Assembly: GCF_003073045.1 (NCBI RefSeq)
Contig: NC_037596.1
Coordinates: 9,562,553-9,626,552, forward strand
DNA length: 64,000 bases
From: Pomacea canaliculata
Taxonomy: Eukaryota > Mollusca > Gastropoda > Architaenioglossa > Ampullariidae
Direction of reading: 5' to 3'
In this document: piece by piece, positions 1 to 11,043 of the stretch
Numbering within the stretch: the first letter of the stretch is position 1
Layout of the letters: each line of letters opens with the position of its first letter
Made by a program: the position numbers and the translations under genes
Notes under the pieces: generated by a model
The model's database searches: none
The model's input: only the letters and a program-made list of their open reading frames with translations
What the model was told of the DNA's origin: nothing

Positions 1-1855
1 ATTGCGTATTCTTTTATGCTGATGCCTGCCTTTTACTTAATGATTAATATTTTACCATTTGGAGGCAAAATTCATCCCTGAAAAAATTAAGTTCTTTATT
101 GATTTACACTCATGAGGTATTTGTGAGTTGTTGGATGATTAAAGAAAATTAATAGTTACTCATTTAAAGTGATTTTAATTTTAGTAATAATCTGCATGTC
201 TGATTTAGAATGCAATAGGCCTTACAGAAAATGAGATGAAATTTTATAATTTGGGTTGTTTTATATGTGAATTATCTCTCATACACACTTGAGTTCTGAG
301 AAGTTTGTTGAAATAGGCGTGGTGCCTGTAACTTGCATGAACATCCACATAAAGCAGCAAGCAGGACAGTGTGAGTAGGCCTCCTAGTGTTAAGACAGGA
401 CTTACCTATTTCATATCCAAACCACAAGCTTTATTTACTCCAGTATCATGTTTGCCTTTAGCCTTTTTTAGGCCTTATACTTCTTCGAAAGCATTTTATA
501 CGTTTGTTCCCTGATGCGTAAAGGTATGGCAGTTGCAGAAGTATACACAGAGATTGTGATGGACAATGTATATCTTTTTTTAAATTCCAGTTTATTCTTT
601 TAATAATATAAATACTAACATTTCATCATTTTACGTAGTTTTGAAACTTTTGAACAATAAAAAACTATAAATATAATCTGTGATTAAATGTCTGTGTGGA
701 AATGCTTGTGTTCATACTTGCAAATGGACTCGTGAATGTTTGTCTGTGTTGAACTGTTTCATGTGACATCATCATAACACTTGGATACTACCACTACAAC
801 CATGATTTAGTTTTTATTTCATGTGACAAAGAAGGGAAGGGTTACTCTATCCCTACCACCCCTAAATTCACTATACTTTTACACGTAAACAAAAACACAT
901 TTGATTTAATTGTTGCAGACAACTGAGTGAACGCTCGGTTAGCAGTTGTCAGTTTGACACTTGAAAACACCTATCATTATTTCCATTAAAGTTTAAAAGA
1001 AAATAATTTTACTGGCTGCCAGAATATTACTGGATTTAATCATGGTTTAGGGGAGATGTTTTTGCAAAGGACTATATTCAATGCCATTCGCCAGTCAAGA
1101 GCTGTTGCCGAAGACCCTATATAACAAGACCTTTAATTTCGGAAAAATACCGTGAGCATGAGATCAGATTTAAATCCCATTGATTTCACATGGCCTTTAA
1201 TATCTTCAAGGCAAAGAGAAAGACCGGTGTGTTTGCAGTGCTGTTAACTCAGGGGGGGAGCTGAACAAACTCTATGCTGACAGTAAACAACAAAGCAACA
1301 CAACATTTTTGAGGGGTGTGGCCCCCCTTGGTTCCTGCGCCACTAACTGCACAAATATCTACTATAAAAACCTATAAATTTCAAGGACGTTAAATCCAAG
1401 TTTTGTTATACTTTTTCTTGTGCTCTTTGCCAGTGAGTTGATTCCTGAAATGTGATAAGAGATGTGTCAATGATAGGAAGTAAACATCTACAAAAAATCA
1501 TAATGCTTACACGGCATCAGTGGGCCAAGATTTTCCATGACAAAACTATCGGCCAGGGCCAGTGTAGGCGACTGGGCCGACCCATCGGCTGTGGTTCACA
1601 GAGGAGGATGGACGTTACCAAGTGTAGAAACCCAGAGACAGGACCATGGATACTCGCCGCTAAAGAAAGTATCGGATAGATAGAGGTCCGGATCAACAAC
1701 AACCGCGCTCCCTGCCTGTCTCGACTGTAAATATTCAGTTTCTTGGAGAGGCTGGCACCGTAGAATAAAGACCCGAAACGATTCACTGACGACGACATAG
1801 GCGCCTGGGACTTATGCTTCGTGGTGCAATTTAACTTGGTCACCATTTTCCTGTA
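1..1855. other. Intergenic AT-rich flank, no gene recognised
   Basis: No reading frame here looks coding; the longest frames overlap on both strands around 1450-1850 and resemble no family I know. An AATAAA near 652 lies in AT-rich sequence and could be a poly(A) signal of a gene upstream of the window, but nothing else supports that. A G-rich stretch near 1250 and a C-rich stretch near 1325 ending in a GGTTCCTGCGCCACTA-like string resemble degraded hAT ends. I could not pair them convincingly. Confidence 0.3.
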
Positions 1856-1859
1856 ACAG

Positions 1860-2440
1860 CTAGAATAGACTACAAGCTCTCAACTCTGTTATGGATTCTT
1901 TGACTGCTACTCCCCCCACTACTTTACTGAAGTGAAATCGTGCCTGTCCACACTCCCGCCCGAAACCTCTCCTCATCAGATTCTCGCATTCTATCCTCCC
2001 TCCCACAAAGACAGTCACATACAGACAAAGGACGTCCTCCCTCTGTGCTGCTAAGCATTGGAACTCTCTTCCACATCACATTCCCCACTCCGACTACAAG
2101 GCTACATTCAAACGCTCTCTAAAAACATATCAATTCACAAAGTGCTATCCCTGAATTACTATTATTAACTCCCTGGCAATATTGTCTGTCATGCTAACCG
2201 TCATGTAACGACTCCATCTTACACTGTTTATAGTATATACATCCCTTCATCCTTTATCCATTGCATTATGTTCTACTTTTGTATCTCATCTTTATATTGT
2301 TGAGTGTGCTTATATGTATCTCACCATCCACTGTTACCTATTGTTCATTTATCTTTACCGGTCAGCGCAGAATGATCTATTTTGGTCGTGATGCTGCCCG
2401 ATACAAGTACACTTATTATTATTATTCACTTTCACCCAAT
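1860..2440 (+). mobile_element. LINE 3' end fragment (CR1/L2-like)
   Basis: Translated pieces match the carboxyl end of CR1/L2-type non-LTR reverse transcriptase ORFs: an IDYKLSTL-type stretch near 1870, then a frame reading KHWNSLPHHI...SDYKATFKRSLKTY that stops near 2155. This is the usual WNSLP...FKSxLKT ending of such ORFs. The frame changes several times, so the copy is dead. An AT-rich 3' UTR follows and ends in a short TTA repeat around 2415, as these elements often do. Only the last part of the element is present (5' truncated). Confidence 0.6.
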
Positions 2441-2445
2441 TGAGT

Positions 2446-2480
2446 CCCCCCCCCCCCCAAAAAAAAAAAAAAAAAAAAAA
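2446..2480. repeat. Homopolymer pair C13-A22
   Basis: A run of 13 C (2446-2458) is followed directly by 22 A (2459-2480). It lies just after the LINE fragment and may mark the end of an unrelated retroposon. Homopolymer lengths in assemblies are often wrong. Confidence 0.8.
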
Positions 2481-2803
2481 CAGCAAGAAACTGAGTATCG
2501 TCTTACACCACGTCTAGTGAAAATTTTATGCAGTTGACACCGGTGTAGCAAGAGACGTCTGTCTCCTATAATCAATGCACATCAAGACCAGCTTCAAAAA
2601 GTTCTCTTTGTTGTTTAAAAAAAGAAAGATGTGCCAGCTGCAAAAAAAAAAAAAAGCTGACGAAATTCTCGTTGGGGTTCTGAAATAAATCCCATCCTCC
2701 TTCCCTCTTGAAAGGTCAACATCTTGTTTACGTGACCCTCTGCCGCATGTACTCGCGGTGTCACGTGTCGCGGAGTGTGGCACCTGGGTGACCAGTCGAT
2801 CGT

Positions 2804-2914
2804 CAGCGCCATCTACAGGCAGCTACATGACTTCCCCCCCGCGACATTTTGACTCTCCGTACATTGGCAGATGATCGAAGTGCATTAACAAAGACCTCGG
2901 GATTTTTATTACAG
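2804..2914 (+). promoter_or_regulatory. Conserved 5' element of the array genes
   Basis: About 110 bp before the copy 1 ATG, the string CAGCGCCATCTACAGGCAGC is a diverged version of an element present before exon 1 of copies 2-6 (10928, 17650, 24508, 30260, 34991; copy 6 reads CAGCACCATCTACAGGTAGC). The sequence between element and ATG is otherwise poorly conserved in copy 1, so this block is likely promoter or 5' UTR. On the minus strand the copy 1 version reads CCTGTAGATGGCG, close to the CTCF core consensus. No TATA box is evident. Confidence 0.45.
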
Positions 2915-5900
2915 ATGGCTATGAGGGCGAGAAAACGTGTGTTCCTCCTTATGCTGATGTGTCTCTGGATTAGCGGAACACTCGTCTACATCACTTTGTT
3001 TAAATCAGTTAATGTATGTATAAATACACAGATGTGTGTACCTATGTAGTTTATATTTAGGTATGTATATATTATGAATGGGTGGAGTGATGATCCGTCA
3101 ATGTATGGAAGTTGAAATGGGATTTTCTTTTGTGGGGCTCGATCTCCCTTACGAAATGCACCAAGCTCCAGGTGGTTATGCCATTCAAACAAGTTTTATG
3201 TCTGGTGTACAGACATTTCTTGGGTAGAATGACCTCTTCAAAGTTTAAAAGATACTAGAGAAATGTTATTTCCCTTATGAAAATATATCTCTATGATGCT
3301 AACTCGTGCAATAGTATGTCTGTAATATTTGGATTGAAGCAAAGGTTTTATACATGGAACCGAAATTTCAGAAGTATGTTACAGTGTACAATGCCATTAT
3401 GATGTAATAATATTGTCCTCGGCATTCGAACAGGAAAAGAAGAAAGAAACGTTTCCATGGAAACCATACAAAGTAAAAGATGTAGACTGCATGAAACTGT
3501 TTGCTGGAGATAAGGAAGAGTTAATTCGCTCTAGAGAGATCAAGAGCACAAGTCCCGCTTCAGAAGCAGAGACCGTTCGCATGATGGCCAGGAACTGCGG
3601 AGACTTTCAGCAGGAGTACGGTTTCATAATGAGCTCTCTGACAGAGGAGGAAGAAAACTTCCCAATAGCCTTCAGCATTCTTGTATTTATTGATGCCTAC
3701 CAGGTACGGTTATTCTCTGTAAAATTGTGTGCAGTACTTATTCTTAAATCATCCTCCAAATATTCTGCACTTATCATAAATCGTTAAAAGGGATTTACTA
3801 AGCTTTCTCACGTCTGCTTCAGTTTTATATGAAGTCTGACGGTGGTCACGATTCTGTACAGAGACAGCGTCGAGAACTCCGGGTAATGAGCACGCGACGA
3901 TGGTCAGAGGTTGCGATTGCCGTTGCCTCGGGCTGATGACACTCGGCATCTTTACCAACTTACTCCGACATTTACGTGTACGCGCACACTTACACTAAAT
4001 TGCTAATTATACTTTAATTGACTCTTGAGTCCCCAGTGCTCATCCCCAATAACAACCACAAGGCAATTTAGTGTAATGAAGCAAATCATTAATATTCAAC
4101 AGTTTGACAATCAATTTACACGATGATACAATACTCGTGTGACACACACTCGCCATTTATCTCTTCACACAAAAGTCTCTTGCCACGTGGAGGGCCCTCC
4201 GATGTTGCTGACGTCCAAAACTTAGTTGATGTCCCTCCGCCGGTCGTAGCGGCCTCCTGCGTCCACTCCACTCGTGGAGAGAGCAGAAGTATGGCACCAA
4301 CACTCTCACCCTGTTACTAGTAATCACATGATAGGATCTCGTTTGGTGCTCATTTCCTCTTTGTCATCATTTGACTTTAAACTGTATTTTGTTTCTCAGT
4401 GCTAGGAGTCTTGGGTTTTCTATCAATCGAATGGTTGTGTCTTGCTTACATATATTGTCAATTAATATTAATTTCTTCTCTAGAATAAATGTTCACCATT
4501 TTAAGTTCTATATTTTCAGAACTATTTTATACATTACTACCTATTTTAATATCACTCACCTTGATCTTTGTGTAGAATTTTTTTATGGCGGCTTGTTTGT
4601 ATGTTGAGGTGATTGATTACAGCTCTGTCGTATTATATATTTCCTGTCTTTTCCAGCTTCCTAGCATCAGCTTCCTTTACGAACGATAATTTTACCACAC
4701 ATCTTGATGATGTCATGGAACTAACTTTCTATGTCATTACCCTACCATTAGGTTTACCTATTAATATCATATTGTAGCCTTTTTTCAACGATCTGTTTTG
4801 TCTGACGGAAGGTAATACAACTATTACAAGCCATATATCGGCCTCAGAACGTCTACTGTATCCATGTCGACCAAAAGGCGGACCAGTCCTACCGTGACAC
4901 AATGGCAGCCATAGCTGACTGCTTCCATAATGTCTTTCTCGCCTCACGAAGTGTGGCCGTTGAGTGGGGGACCTTCACTGTGCTGGAACCAGAACTGATC
5001 TGCATGAAAGACCTGTGGCCCTTCAAGAAATGGAAATATTTCATCAACCTGACGGGGCAAGAGTTTCCACTGAGAACCAACTTTGAGCTTGTTCGTATTT
5101 TAACGGCGTACAACGGGGCCAACGACGTAGAGAGTATCGTGAAAAGGTGAGTATCAGGACAGGTAAGCTACAAGACAAAGGTGTTATGTCTGCCATCTAG
5201 GATTAACTGATAGATGGACGGATGAATGACTTGGGTATGTAGTAGATGTATGAATGTATAGATAGATGAAAGAGATTATACAGTGTTAAAATCTTTCGAT
5301 TAGCAAATGACACAAATAGTCCATACTGTATATGTTTTCAGATTACCTATAATGTAGTGTCGAAGTTAAGGCTGTTACCTATATCGTATCGGGAAACTCT
5401 AGGGCCAACAAAGAACGGTGGGCATCAGCAGGCCCTACTCCTCACGGCATCATCCCAGTGAAGGGGTCAGTGCACATCGCTGTCAACAGGGACTTCGTGG
5501 ACTACGTTCTCCACAGTCCAGTCGCTCAAGACTTTCTCAACTGGACTCGACGTGTAGATGTACCCGATGAGACGTATTTCGCCACCCTCAACCACAACCC
5601 TCAGCTTGGCATCAGAGGTTCTTATAAAGGTGGGCAACAGTACAACACCAGCATTGCACCGGCTCCATTGACTGACCTCACATGTCAACTCCCACCCTGC
5701 CTGACAGTTTTAGTTTCTTAGCATATGTACTAAAAAAAATTTATTAATATTGTTTGTGCTATCTTTGGTAAACAATGTCATTAGTTAACTCATGGTAATG
5801 TGGTACACAAGTTCTTAAGATCTTAGTCAGTGTTAGGATAGTTGATATGCCTTCCTTTCTCATATAACAGTTTTGTATTTGCTATTATATATTTCTTATC

Positions 5901-6659
5901 TGTGTACGTATATTCAAACATTGTAAGGTTGAACTGCTGATTATATATATGTCCAATTTCTGCATACCATTCATGGAGTAAATGAATAAAATAAAATGTC
6001 AAATGTCAAATGACAACTCGCATAGAAAACACAGAAAAAGCGAGAGAAATTTATTGACTTCCTTGGCGACTTTGTTCTTACGCAGTCATCGAACTGCACT
6101 TTGAATTGCGATCTTCTCAAACTGTTTTCAAACTTTTTTAAATGTAACTTACACCGAGATTGGCCATTTACTGACAAGCCTAGCTCCTCTTGTCATACAG
6201 TGAGAGCAATTGAAGGTCTACAATGCGGTCAGAATGTGGAAGGTCTATTGTGTCTTCTCTCCTCATCCTCCTTTTCGCTGCATTGATATCCAACGACCTT
6301 AGCTTCGGCTTTTTCTTCTTATTCTTTCTTTTTCAGGCTACCCGGAGACAGATCGAGTAACCAAACCATTTCTAACTCGATTCAAGAATTGGGGAGACTA
6401 TCCTTGTGCTGAAGGAAATTTTAATCGCGACATCTGTATTCTGTCCACGGGGGACCTGCCTTTACTGGACACGCGCCCAGAGATGTTTGCCAACAAGTTC
6501 TACCAGGACTACAGTCGTGTGGCACTGGAGTGTCTACATGAACGACTGTACAACCACACGAGGGACGAGTTCTTAGGCATGATGGACTTTAATGCAAGTT
6601 ATTATCAAAACGTATCTTTCGTCAAAAATATGGTGACTGTGGAGAAGACAAAATGGTAA
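2915..6659 (+). CDS. GCNT-like: GT14 beta-1,6-N-acetylglucosaminyltransferase, copy 1
   Basis: Predicted to transfer GlcNAc in beta-1,6 linkage from UDP-GlcNAc onto O-glycan or I-branch acceptors in the Golgi lumen (core-2/I-branching family). Exons: 2915-3013, 3434-3703, 4812-5146, 5403-5629, 6337-6659; all introns are GT-AG with phases 0,0,2,1, and the joined frame is 417 aa. Exon 1 gives a short basic tail and one signal anchor (VFLLMLMCLWISGTLVYITLF). Exon 2 ends with EEENFPIAFSI, exon 3 carries QNVYCIHVD and LICMKDLW, exon 4 the PDET motif with the catalytic Glu, exon 5 RDICILSTGDL and MFANKF (expected UDP-diphosphate contacts Arg and Lys). The disulfide cysteines of mammalian C2GnT1 appear conserved. 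Exons 1-2 are the most divergent of the + copies (exon 2 has 90 codons, not 89), while exons 3-5 match copies 2-4. A candidate AATAAA is at 6857-6862. Ortholog within GCNT1/3/4 is not resolved. Confidence 0.88.
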
Positions 6660-7130
6660 GATTGAAATTTTTTTTTAAAAGTCAGTACATCATAATGTTT
6701 AAGATGGTCAGCAATTGTCCTTTAAGTGTCTCATCTTTTGTCATATCACTTATGACAATGCAAATATAAGAAGCGCTCTCTGACTACGAGGAAAAGAAAA
6801 CACTGAAACGATGGAACAGAAATCAAACGCCTTATTTATCACTTCAAATATTTTACAATAAAATATTTTATCATATCCCTGCATGTATGCTTTAGGGAAG
6901 AAATAGCCCTATTAAAAAAACAGCTGAGTAGTAAATCACGTATCTGTGTACAAATGTCACATCACGTGTTTGTCCTCTTTCTGATATCTGCATGCGTGTT
7001 GCTCAGCAACGGAAGTTTGGGTTTTCTCTCCAGATTTGATGGAACAACAGCTACAAACTCTACTACGAGCGACCTGTGATCAGCACAACTCAAGAAAACC
7101 AAACAGTAGACATTTCTTGTAGGTCACTTG
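6660..7130. other. 3' flank of copy 1
   Basis: Contains the likely 3' UTR and poly(A) signal (AATAAA 6857-6862), then sequence that recurs after copies 2, 3 and 4 (for example a TCACATCACGTGTTTGTCC string). It ends at the ACTTG target duplication of the LTR insertion. No separate gene seen. Confidence 0.6.
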
Positions 7131-8445
7131 TGTGATGAAACGGGGAGGCGCGTCTGTAAAGGGATGGTGTTACCACCCGCCCTTAGGGGAAAGGGGTCCT
7201 CTGGCTGGCTCGCTTCGCCCGCTTTCACCCTCACACTCAGACACCCGTCCGTTCCACACGTCCGCACGCTCACCGACTGACAGTCGCTCTCCTCGCGTGC
7301 GCAAAACACACAACTGACAAAACAGCGTACAAAAACAAATTATAATTACAAGAAAATTAACAAGCAAATTAGGTTGACGTACGAGACGCAATACAAGTCT
7401 TCAAATACACTATTATCAGGTCACAAAATCTATGAAAGTAAGAATGTAAATGAGATAGATAAATCACACTTTCCTTCTATTCGTCCAAAACCACCCCCGA
7501 CGAACACTTCACCAGTCTCTGGACAGTTCTCTCACAGAACAACCTTGGTATTGGGGTACCCTCGGTTATCTGCCCTTCGTTTCTTAAAGATGAGTGCAGC
7601 TGGCTGCATGCACCTTGTCATGTAGACGATTTCTTGCCACTGTCCCACCACAGTTGCCCCCAGGCAATGGGTGCAGCGACGATGCTCGGAGTAGAGATGC
7701 CTTCTGACTGAACGGCGTTGCTTCCTGAAGATAGGTGCAGCTGCCTGCATGCACCTGGTCTTCTAGACGACTTCTTGTCACTGTCCCACCACAGTTGCCC
7801 CAGGCAATGGGTGCAGTGACGATACTCGTAGTAGAGATGTCTTGTATGCTGTTCGGTAGGTACCACACTGTACCGGTGGCACGGTGGGGTCTGCCAACCG
7901 CTGCCTCGCACGTCTTGCTGCCGGATACAGTTAACTCCCTCACTTGTGGTTTGGGAGAATCAGCCTCCTGGTCACAGCACACACATCCCTCTCTTCTATC
8001 ACCAGATCGCAAGTGCCAGCAGGTAGTGAGTGATACGTCCTGACTGAACGGGCTTTCCTATGTCAGACCTGCTGCCTGCGTCTGAATAACACTCAGAGAC
8101 TACGTCTCCGCTGAACACAAGGGAAAAAGCCCCGACTAACCATCTACCTCTAACTATATACTAATCAAACACGTGACTACTCGTCACCTAATCTACCTGT
8201 GCCTAACGCTATCGCTCTAATACTAAGGCTACTACTGCCTACCGCGCTATTCCCGTACCTACTACATCTGCCACCCCCGACTCTAGTTCCCGATCTCCTC
8301 CATAAGTCAGGGAGCCCTGTCAAGTCGTAAAAACGGACAGAAAGGTTTCCCCCACTGTCCGCTGTTACTGAGCACCGCCTACCTATAATTACTTAGACAC
8401 CGCTTCGGCTGTTGTTCTGGCCTTGAACCAGGCTGGTTCATGACA
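7131..8445. mobile_element. Solo LTR of an LTR retrotransposon (1315 bp)
   Basis: The block begins TGTGATGAA and ends TTCATGACA, an imperfect terminal inverted repeat with TG...CA ends, and is flanked by a 5-bp duplication ACTTG (7126-7130 and 8446-8450). Units 2, 3 and 4 have the uninterrupted sequence GTCACTTGCTATATTAC (or nearly so) at the same place, so the empty site is known. No internal coding region is present, so this is a solo LTR (or a TRIM-like relic); family (Gypsy or Pao type) cannot be told from the LTR alone. It carries an internal direct repeat of about 105 bp (about 7598-7701 and 7738-7843). Its presence in one unit only implies insertion after the array formed. Confidence 0.8.
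7598..7843. repeat. Internal direct repeat within the LTR
   Basis: Two copies of a roughly 105-bp segment, about 140 bp apart, share the string CTGTCCCACCACAGTTGCCC and GGCAATGGGTGCAG. They lie wholly inside the solo LTR, so they are a property of that element, perhaps regulatory U3 repeats. Confidence 0.7.
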
Positions 8446-11043
8446 ACTTGCTATATTACAGTCTAGTTTGTCTCCTCACCTTTCCTCCCTTCTTTGTCGA
8501 GCATCGTTGTTCTGAATGTTTGTGTGCGATAGGAAGTAAAGAAATATCATGTCGCCTTTTACAGACCTGACACATTATTGTTTACCATTGAACCCACGAG
8601 GTATAGCTTGCTCAATGAGCCACTTTCTCCTCAAACAACAGTATAAGATAATATAAACAATAGTATAAGAAAATATATTGAGCCCCTTGTAAGTACTTGT
8701 GGCTTTAGTCGTGTTCACTCCGTTGTACTAACAGCAGTTTACTTCCTTCTCTTGGATATTAACAAAATATTGCACGCCACAATGCCGGACTCATCATGTT
8801 TATCACAGTAATCTAGAGTAAATTAACGGGCTGATTTACCAAGTAAAGAGAGTCGTGCAGGTAATTACTTCCCTGCTCGCAAAGAATGAAACGATCTGGA
8901 AGATTGAATCTTTTGCCAACATCAGTGAACATTTCTTTTACAGTGATAGACATAAAGCAAGAGGTGTGAGCAGAAAATCCGGGAAAAAAGTCAAAGTTTT
9001 AATGCGAGGGTTTTATTACATGTACAGGCAACAATCACAAGAGCAAAATAAAGTGAGACTACGCCAGTCCCGTGAACAGCTGGTGACACAGAAGTAAGAC
9101 TACATCTTACGATCATTATGTAGCTAGAGAAATTTTCTATTTGTAAAATTGATCATCGTGTGCCATGTGCAGAAACTATCGACATCCTTGTAGGCAATGG
9201 TCGTGAGGGCCTTCAGTGTGTGAAAAAAAGAAGAAAGTCGTTGTAAAAACTACACGAACCCTCCCTGGTGTGTCTTGCTTTGAGATGGACTGTACTGGCA
9301 ACACTATTTGTATAGATCCTCTCACAGAAACGACGACGACGATGCTGACGATCCGTTGGGCTCTCATTACTCATCCCCACATGTGCACGCATATTTAAAC
9401 ACGCACCTACACCCATCGTGCCCTACACACTACAGCAGGTGACAAGGTAATAGTTCAGATTGTTTTGAGAAAAGAAGAGAAAGTAGGTTTCCGGGGCATA
9501 GAGAGACAGTTTGTTCCAGGTGAGTGGCCCAAAGGTACAAATTGTGGTCCAAGCAAACAGAGCCTGAGGAGAGAGAGAGAGAACATGGCGTGTGTCGATT
9601 TAAAGTGTTGGAAAGGTAGGCGTAGGGGGGAGAACTTGATTTTAATAAAAGCTTTGGACCTTCACATGTACCTGTACTTCTGCTGCAGTTTCTTCCCTCT
9701 TCTGTTGTGTAGATGCATTGTAAATAATGTGTTGTTGAAGTGCAAACTGTTTGGATCTGTTGGCTTCGGCAGTGACATAGAGTTGCATTGAATAAACTGC
9801 TGCCGATCACTACTTTGTCAGTTACGTAAAATAATATTTCTTAATATTCTCAAGATTTTCAAAACCTTCTCATTTTTCTCCTGATGCTACTAACATTATT
9901 TTCTGGAGTTATTACCGTTCAATCTGCAGTGATCACCCTTTACTTCAGGATCGCCTTGTACAAATTCTCTGTTGTTGTTGTTGTTTGTTGTTGTTGTTGT
10001 TGTTGTTGAGACATCGGAATACAAAGAGGAAAAGAGTAGTGTGGTCAGGTTTCTTGTGACATACTTGCATAAATCAAACTTTGTCTTTTCTCGGATCACT
10101 GAGCTTGATTTAAAATCTAGAGATCAGGCCCGTGGTTACCAAGCTCTGTGGCAACATGGGGAACTGCAGGGCCAGTGTTTTGTTTCCGAAGTTACAAACC
10201 GGAGTCCAGACCCCGCAGATGCTGCTTACCCTGAAATCGTAGCTATAAATTAAGGACAAAGATGCCCTGGGGAACAGAAACATGAAGATGTGTCTGTAGG
10301 GTGTGAGCATCACATCATTACTACGGAAATAAGACGCTTTCCCTTCAGTTGCCAGTCTTGCTGTGGAGAAACGACTTCCTCTCGCTTGACGACCACGGCG
10401 TCACGTCCTGTGTGTTCAGTACAGACACACGCCACATTGCAGCAAACCCTGTAGCTGGTGAATGGTAGTTTGTCACACATTCAACCTTCAACGTGCTGTG
10501 GGTGTTTTTGCTGTTGAATGATATTGTCTTGTAGAGAGAGGTGAGTCTGTCCAGAGCTTTGCAGTCCTTGTAACTGCCTTCTTATAGACTGTGTTCTACA
10601 GTGTTCCAGAACGCCGCTCTCTCTTTCATTCATTCATCCTGTGAATGGTGCCAGCTGCTGGGACCAATACCGTTGCTCTTATCAGTGCTGGTCACCAGTC
10701 CTTACTTATTCACACCGTCAGTTGGTAAAGTCTTGCACTTCCTTTGCCGTTGCCTGTCGTCTGCTTGACTTCGCTTCCAAAGAGTAGTGTGGGACTCCCA
10801 TGACTGTCACTTGCTCGGGAAATTGAGGAAACACATTATCACTGCTTCACATCTCCAGTCACAGAAATAAATCAGTCACTAATTTATCTGCAAAAATAGA
10901 GTATCCAGAGTACTACCAATTATTTAACAGCACCATCTAGGTACCTGTGTGTGTTGTTACTACCTCAAGCAGCCACATCACATGCTAGCATCAGTTTATT
11001 TACAAAGAAACTCGACAGTTGTATCACCAATGGCCTTTTGAGG
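8446..11043. other. Spacer between copies 1 and 2
   Basis: Homologous to the spacers after copies 2, 3 and 4. It holds a segment at about 8765-9110 that is missing after copy 2 and only partly kept after copy 3, a (GTT)n run at 9971-10008, and a spacer reading frame at about 9972-10253 whose equivalents in later spacers are longer. The conserved upstream element of copy 2 is at 10928. No independent gene is convincing. Confidence 0.5.
9971..10008 (+). repeat. (GTT)n microsatellite
   Basis: About 12 GTT units with one TGTTT interruption. It occupies the place where the spacers after copies 2 and 3 carry SINE and MITE sequence, so it lies at a rearranged junction. Confidence 0.85.

Noticed and set aside
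1225-1365. Possible hAT MITE between a CAGGGGGGGAGC string and GGTTCCTGCGCCACTA
   Set aside because: The two ends do not form a good inverted repeat and no 8-bp duplication could be matched.
2261-2443. Small hydrophobic + frame
   Set aside because: Lies in the AT-rich 3' UTR of the LINE fragment.
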